This document shows, piece by piece, positions 60,442 through 64,000 of a stretch of DNA of 64,000 bases. Position 1 is the first letter of the stretch. The number at the start of each line of letters is the position of its first letter. Source of the stretch: Sulfuriferula sp047300855 (GTDB taxonomy: Bacteria > Pseudomonadota > Gammaproteobacteria > Burkholderiales > Sulfuriferulaceae); contig NZ_CP170197.1 in assembly GCF_047300855.1 (NCBI RefSeq), positions 496,001 to 560,000 of the forward strand. The letters are read 5' to 3'. The notes beneath the pieces are model-generated. The model did not search any database. It was not told the DNA's origin and saw only the letters and a list, made by a program, of their open reading frames with translations. The position numbers and the translations under genes are program-made.

Positions 60442-61983
60442 ATGAAGGTAAAACCCGTTCTACTGATTATCCTGGACGGCTTTGGCTGCCGTCACTGCCG
60501 TACCGACAATGCCATCGCGCAGGCCAGCAAACCCAACTGGGACCAACTCTGGCAAACTTATCCCCATACTCTCATCCAGGCATCTGAATCTGCGGTTGGA
60601 TTACCTTCCGGGCAAATGGGCAACTCCGAGGTGGGCCACCTCAATATCGGAGCGGGACGTGTGGTGTATCAGGAATTCACGCGTATCGATCTGTCCATCA
60701 GCAGCGGCTCGTTTTATACCAATCCTGCCTTGCTGGCAGCGATAGCGACTGTCAAAAACAACGATAAGGCTTTGCATATTCTGGGGCTGCTCTCCGACGG
60801 AGGGGTGCATAGCCATGAACTGCATATCCACGCCATGCTGGAAATGGCCGCGCGCGAAGGCCTGAAAAAAGTTTATTTGCATGTATTTCTGGATGGTCGC
60901 GACACGCCTCCAAAGAGCGCGGAAGTCAATCTGCAGCGTTTGCAGGCCAAAATAGAGCAATTACAAGTTGGGCGCGTGGCCTCAATGATCGGGCGTTATT
61001 TTGCGATGGACCGTGACCGGCGCTGGCAGCGCGTCAAGGCTGCCTATGACTTGATCACGCAGGGGCGTGCCGAATACACAGCCCCCGATGCCTTGTCAGG
61101 CTTGGCGCAAGCCTATGCACGAGGCGAGAGCGATGAATTCATCAAGGCGACGGCCATCGTGCCTCCGGGTGACCAGCCGGTCCGTATCGAGGATGGCGAT
61201 GCCGTGGTGTTCATGAATTTCCGTTCGGATCGTGCCCGGCAGATTTCGCGCACTTTTATCGAACCTGATTTCAATGAATTTGAACGCGAGCACCAGCCCA
61301 GGCTCGGCGCATTTTGTACGTTGACCGGCTACAGCGACGAATTCAACGTGTCGGTGGCGTTCCCACCGGAGCGCATCCGCAACGGATTTGGCGAGTACAT
61401 CTCAAAAATCGGCTTGAAACAGCTGCGCATTGCCGAGACGGAAAAATATCCGCATGTGACGTTCTTTTTCAATGGTGGTGAAGAAACCGTCTACGAAGGC
61501 GAGGAGCGCATCCTGATTCCTTCGCCGGATGTCGCCACCTACGACATGAAACCGGAAATGAGTGCCTACGAACTCACCGATAAATTGGTGAGTGCAATTG
61601 AGACGCACAAGTTCAACGCCATCATTTGCAATTATGCCAATGCAGACATGGTCGGACACACGGGAAACCTGCCTGCAGCAGTGCGCGCGATTGAAGTGCT
61701 GGATGAATGCCTTGGGCGCGTCATACCGGCAATGTTGCAAGCAGGCGGAGAGATCATCATTACCGCCGACCATGGTAATGCAGAAATGATGCTGGATGAA
61801 CAAACCACACAGGCGCACACCGCGCACACCACTAATTTGGTGCCGCTGCTTTATGTAGGCAAGCGCCGTGTTCATCTGGCAGAAAATGGTGCGCTGGAAG
61901 ATGTGAGCCCTACGCTGCTTAAATTGATGGGCTTGCCCCAGCCATCAGAAATGTCCGGAAGATCGCTGATCGAGTTCGAGTGA
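60442..61983 (+). CDS. gpmI: 2,3-bisphosphoglycerate-independent phosphoglycerate mutase
   Basis: This 513-residue enzyme interconverts 3- and 2-phosphoglycerate. The phosphorylated Ser62 lies in 'QMGNSEVGHLNIGAGR', and metal ligands are in 'LIILDGFG', 'DGRDTPP', 'NYANADMVGHTG' and 'ITADHGNAEMM'. The ATG at 60442 gives the usual length and N-terminus; the frame is open upstream to 60367. It is divergent from the arsR-type gene across an AT-rich gap. Its stop overlaps the next start as GTGA. Confidence 0.97.
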   Translation: MKVKPVLLIILDGFGCRHCRTDNAIAQASKPNWDQLWQTYPHTLIQASESAVGLPSGQMGNSEVGHLNIGAGRVVYQEFTRIDLSISSGSFYTNPALLAAIATVKNNDKALHILGLLSDGGVHSHELHIHAMLEMAAREGLKKVYLHVFLDGRDTPPKSAEVNLQRLQAKIEQLQVGRVASMIGRYFAMDRDRRWQRVKAAYDLITQGRAEYTAPDALSGLAQAYARGESDEFIKATAIVPPGDQPVRIEDGDAVVFMNFRSDRARQISRTFIEPDFNEFEREHQPRLGAFCTLTGYSDEFNVSVAFPPERIRNGFGEYISKIGLKQLRIAETEKYPHVTFFFNGGEETVYEGEERILIPSPDVATYDMKPEMSAYELTDKLVSAIETHKFNAIICNYANADMVGHTGNLPAAVRAIEVLDECLGRVIPAMLQAGGEIIITADHGNAEMMLDEQTTQAHTAHTTNLVPLLYVGKRRVHLAENGALEDVSPTLLKLMGLPQPSEMSGRSLIEFE

Positions 61984-63227
61984 AACAAGCCCCCCGACTG
62001 CTGCTGTTGCTGGTTTTGCTGTGCAGCTTAAGTAATGCTGTCGCAGCATCCAGGGAAGAATTGGTCAATCTGCGCCAACATCTCGAAGCCTTGCGCCGCG
62101 AAAACAAAAATGCGCAGGACAATCGTAGTCAGGCGGCAGATGCGTTGCGGCAATCGGAACGGGCTATTAGCGACACTAATCGAAAAGTTTATCAACTTGA
62201 TCGGGAACAAGAGAGTGTGGCGCAGAGTCTGGCACAGCTTCGTGCGGAGAGCGATGCCACAAAACTGTCTGTTACCCATCAACAACAGCAGTTGGCACAG
62301 CTGCTTAATCAGCAGTATAGGAATGGTCGTGACGACCCAGCCAAACTGCTGATGAACGGTCAGGATCCCAATCAGCTGACGCGTGACCTGCGCTACTACG
62401 CTTATCTTGCGCAGGCGCGCTCAATCCTGATTGCCAACCTGCAGGCTGGGCTGGCGCGCCTGGATAATCTTGCCCAGGCACAGCAGCAAAAACAGTCGCA
62501 AATAGACAATATTCGCCAGCAGCGGCTAGTCCAACGTCAGCAGCTTGAGGCCGAGCGAACGGAAAAGCGTCGGATAATCGATAAGCTGGGTGTGCAGATA
62601 CAAAGCCAGCGCAAGGAAATTGCAACGCTGGAGAGAAATGAAAAGCACCTGACCCAAGTGATCGAGGCGCTTGCCAAAGCAGCCGCGCAAAGAGCCGCAA
62701 GAAAAGCGGCCCAGGAAAAAGCAGCGGCAGCGCGTAAAAAGCTTCATAAGCCGACCCGAAAAGGCGAGCCGGAAGCGCCTCGTTCCAGGCCGGAAACACG
62801 GTTGCCGGAAACGGCGATAACCGGAACTCCTTTCGGCCGTCTGAAAGGGCATCTAGAGTTACCGGTTCATGGGGAACTTGTTCACCGTTTTGGTACTCCA
62901 CGTGAACGGGGCGGATCGTTGTGGAAAGGTTTGTTCTTCAAAGCCAATACCGGTCAACCCGTGCATGTGGTGGCAGCGGGCAGGGTGGTGTTTGCTGATT
63001 GGATGCGTGGATTTGGGAATCTGATCATCGTTGACCACGGTAGCGGTTATATGAGTCTGTACAGTAATAATGAAACATTGTATAAGCAGGTGGGCGACGC
63101 GGTGAGTGCAGGTGAAACCATTGCTGCCGTAGGCAATAGTGGAGGCAACCCCGATGCGGGGTTATATTTTGAATTGCGCTATCAGAGCCGGGCATTTGAC
63201 CCGATGAGCTGGATGGCGGGTAAATGA
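61980..63227 (+). CDS. EnvC-like murein hydrolase activator
   Basis: This 415-residue protein has a signal peptide ending near 'NAVAASR', a long coiled coil (residues about 25-240) and a C-terminal LytM/M23 domain ('GLFFKANTGQPVHVVAAGRVVFADWMRGFGNLIIVDHG'). The usual zinc ligands of M23 are incomplete, as in EnvC, which activates amidases at the septum instead of cutting. The start is GTG at 61980 overlapping the gpmI stop; the stop overlaps the ctpA frame. The gpmI-envC-ctpA order is common. Confidence 0.93.
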   Translation: MKQAPRLLLLLVLLCSLSNAVAASREELVNLRQHLEALRRENKNAQDNRSQAADALRQSERAISDTNRKVYQLDREQESVAQSLAQLRAESDATKLSVTHQQQQLAQLLNQQYRNGRDDPAKLLMNGQDPNQLTRDLRYYAYLAQARSILIANLQAGLARLDNLAQAQQQKQSQIDNIRQQRLVQRQQLEAERTEKRRIIDKLGVQIQSQRKEIATLERNEKHLTQVIEALAKAAAQRAARKAAQEKAAAARKKLHKPTRKGEPEAPRSRPETRLPETAITGTPFGRLKGHLELPVHGELVHRFGTPRERGGSLWKGLFFKANTGQPVHVVAAGRVVFADWMRGFGNLIIVDHGSGYMSLYSNNETLYKQVGDAVSAGETIAAVGNSGGNPDAGLYFELRYQSRAFDPMSWMAGK

Positions 63228-63238
63228 GGGAACTGGCA

Positions 63239-64000
63239 ATGCGCAGCAAATTGCAAAAAATCGGTCTGGTCAGTGCGGGAGTCCTGCTGGGTGCGGCACT
63301 CACCCTCAATTATTCCGCCGTGGCGGATCGTGAAGCCACGCAAGCGCTGCCGCTGGATGAGCTGCGCACCTTTGCCGAAGTATATGGCAAGATCAAAAGC
63401 GATTATGTCGAGCCGGTGGATGACAAAACCCTCATCAATTCTGCCATCAATGGCATGCTGTCCGGGCTGGATCCGCATTCGGCGTATATGAATGCCGATG
63501 AATTCAAGGATTTGCAGGTGGGGACCCAGGGCGAATTCGGTGGTCTGGGCATAGAAGTCGGTATGGAAGACGGCTTTGTCAAAGTGGTGTCGCCAATTGA
63601 TGATACCCCAGCCTTCAAGGCCGGCTTGAAACCGGGTGATCTGATCATCAAACTGGACGACTCACCCGTGAAAGGCATGACCATCAATGATGCGGTCAAA
63701 CGCATGCGTGGCAAGCCCGGCACGCCGATTGTGCTGACCATACTGCGCAAAGGTGTGGCCAAACCATTTACTGTCACGCTGATACGCGCTGTCATTAAAG
63801 TGAAAAGCGTAAAATACAAGCTGGCTGAGCCGGGCTACGGTTATATCCGCATTACCCAGTTCCAGGAGCGTACCGGGGAGGATTTGGCGCAGGCGCTGGA
63901 AACCTTGCAAAAAGACAACAAGGGTGCGCCTTTGAAAGGTCTGGTACTGGATTTGCGCAATGACCCGGGTGGATTGCTAAATAGCGCCGTCGGTGTGGCA
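63239..64000 (+). CDS. CtpA-like S41 carboxyl-terminal protease, N-terminal part
   Basis: The frame remains open to the window edge, giving 254 residues. A signal anchor 'IGLVSAGVLLGAALTL' opens the protein. 'SGLDPHSAYM' and a PDZ domain ('GGLGIEVGMEDGFVKVVSPI', 'AFKAGLKPGDLIIKLD') follow, then 'GLVLDLRNDPGGLL' at the start of the protease domain. The catalytic Ser/Lys lie beyond the edge. ATG 63239 with GAGGG upstream is preferred; ATG 63224 overlaps the envC stop. Confidence 0.94.
   Translation, partial: MRSKLQKIGLVSAGVLLGAALTLNYSAVADREATQALPLDELRTFAEVYGKIKSDYVEPVDDKTLINSAINGMLSGLDPHSAYMNADEFKDLQVGTQGEFGGLGIEVGMEDGFVKVVSPIDDTPAFKAGLKPGDLIIKLDDSPVKGMTINDAVKRMRGKPGTPIVLTILRKGVAKPFTVTLIRAVIKVKSVKYKLAEPGYGYIRITQFQERTGEDLAQALETLQKDNKGAPLKGLVLDLRNDPGGLLNSAVGVA

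Overview
The window looks like a chromosome segment of a chemolithotroph-like betaproteobacterium, in or near Nitrosomonadales (Gallionella, Sulfuricella or Sulfuriferula relatives). This is inferred from gene order and family composition, not from a search. Typical betaproteobacterial blocks include yicC-gmk-rpoZ-spoT-ridA-recG, ubiC-ubiA, birA-coaX-SPOR, gshA-gshB-apbE-EIIA-HPr-EI and gpmI-envC-ctpA. Genes are dense, many adjacent starts and stops overlap by 4 bp (ATGA or GTGA), and no prophage, transposase or CRISPR array is visible.

Left part (1-16.7 kb): a truncated DUF1631 gene, tRNA-Gly(CCC), thiS-thiG-trmB, a flavoprotein, DUF1415, the kinase gene srkA, a PsiF-like exported protein, and the stress operon yeaG-yeaH-spoVR behind a good sigma-54 promoter candidate. 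Palindromic MITE-like repeats sit at gene 3' ends between 3.8 and 6.5 kb. Next come a short divergent cis-prenyltransferase, a PRC-barrel protein, a FolE-like protein lacking several GTP cyclohydrolase I residues, two membrane proteins and hemW.

Middle part (16.8-35.4 kb): an HD-GYP protein, rdgB, a three-gene export cluster (diheme peroxidase, Tat-type metallophosphoesterase, monoheme cytochrome), a Ser/Thr kinase-phosphatase pair ahead of rph, the stringent-response block, an orphan PhnD-like binding protein, ubiquinone genes and the coaX/birA cluster.

36-45.4 kb is the most unusual stretch. Two ECF sigma/anti-sigma pairs flank genes almost all predicted to act in the periplasm or outer membrane. 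They are a second metallophosphoesterase, a CuA-like cupredoxin, a DsrE-like protein, a plastocyanin-like cupredoxin, an exported truncated haemoglobin, a DUF3034 outer-membrane protein and a Tat-exported ferritin-like protein. An orphan hypothetical gene follows.

Right part (45.6-64 kb): trmL, glutathione synthesis, apbE, a regulatory-type PTS without a sugar permease, a DNA glycosylase and trxC. Then comes a leftward TolC-MFP-RND operon that continues into DUF2892, rhodanese and glutaredoxin genes. Upstream of it lies an ArsR-family gene whose two cysteines have the spacing of the persulfide sensors SqrR/BigR. gpmI, an EnvC-like gene and the start of ctpA close the window.

The best candidates for undescribed biology are the persulfide-sensor/RND/rhodanese/glutaredoxin operon, the two metallophosphoesterase plus redox-carrier modules sharing a GEHD motif, and the double ECF envelope-redox island.
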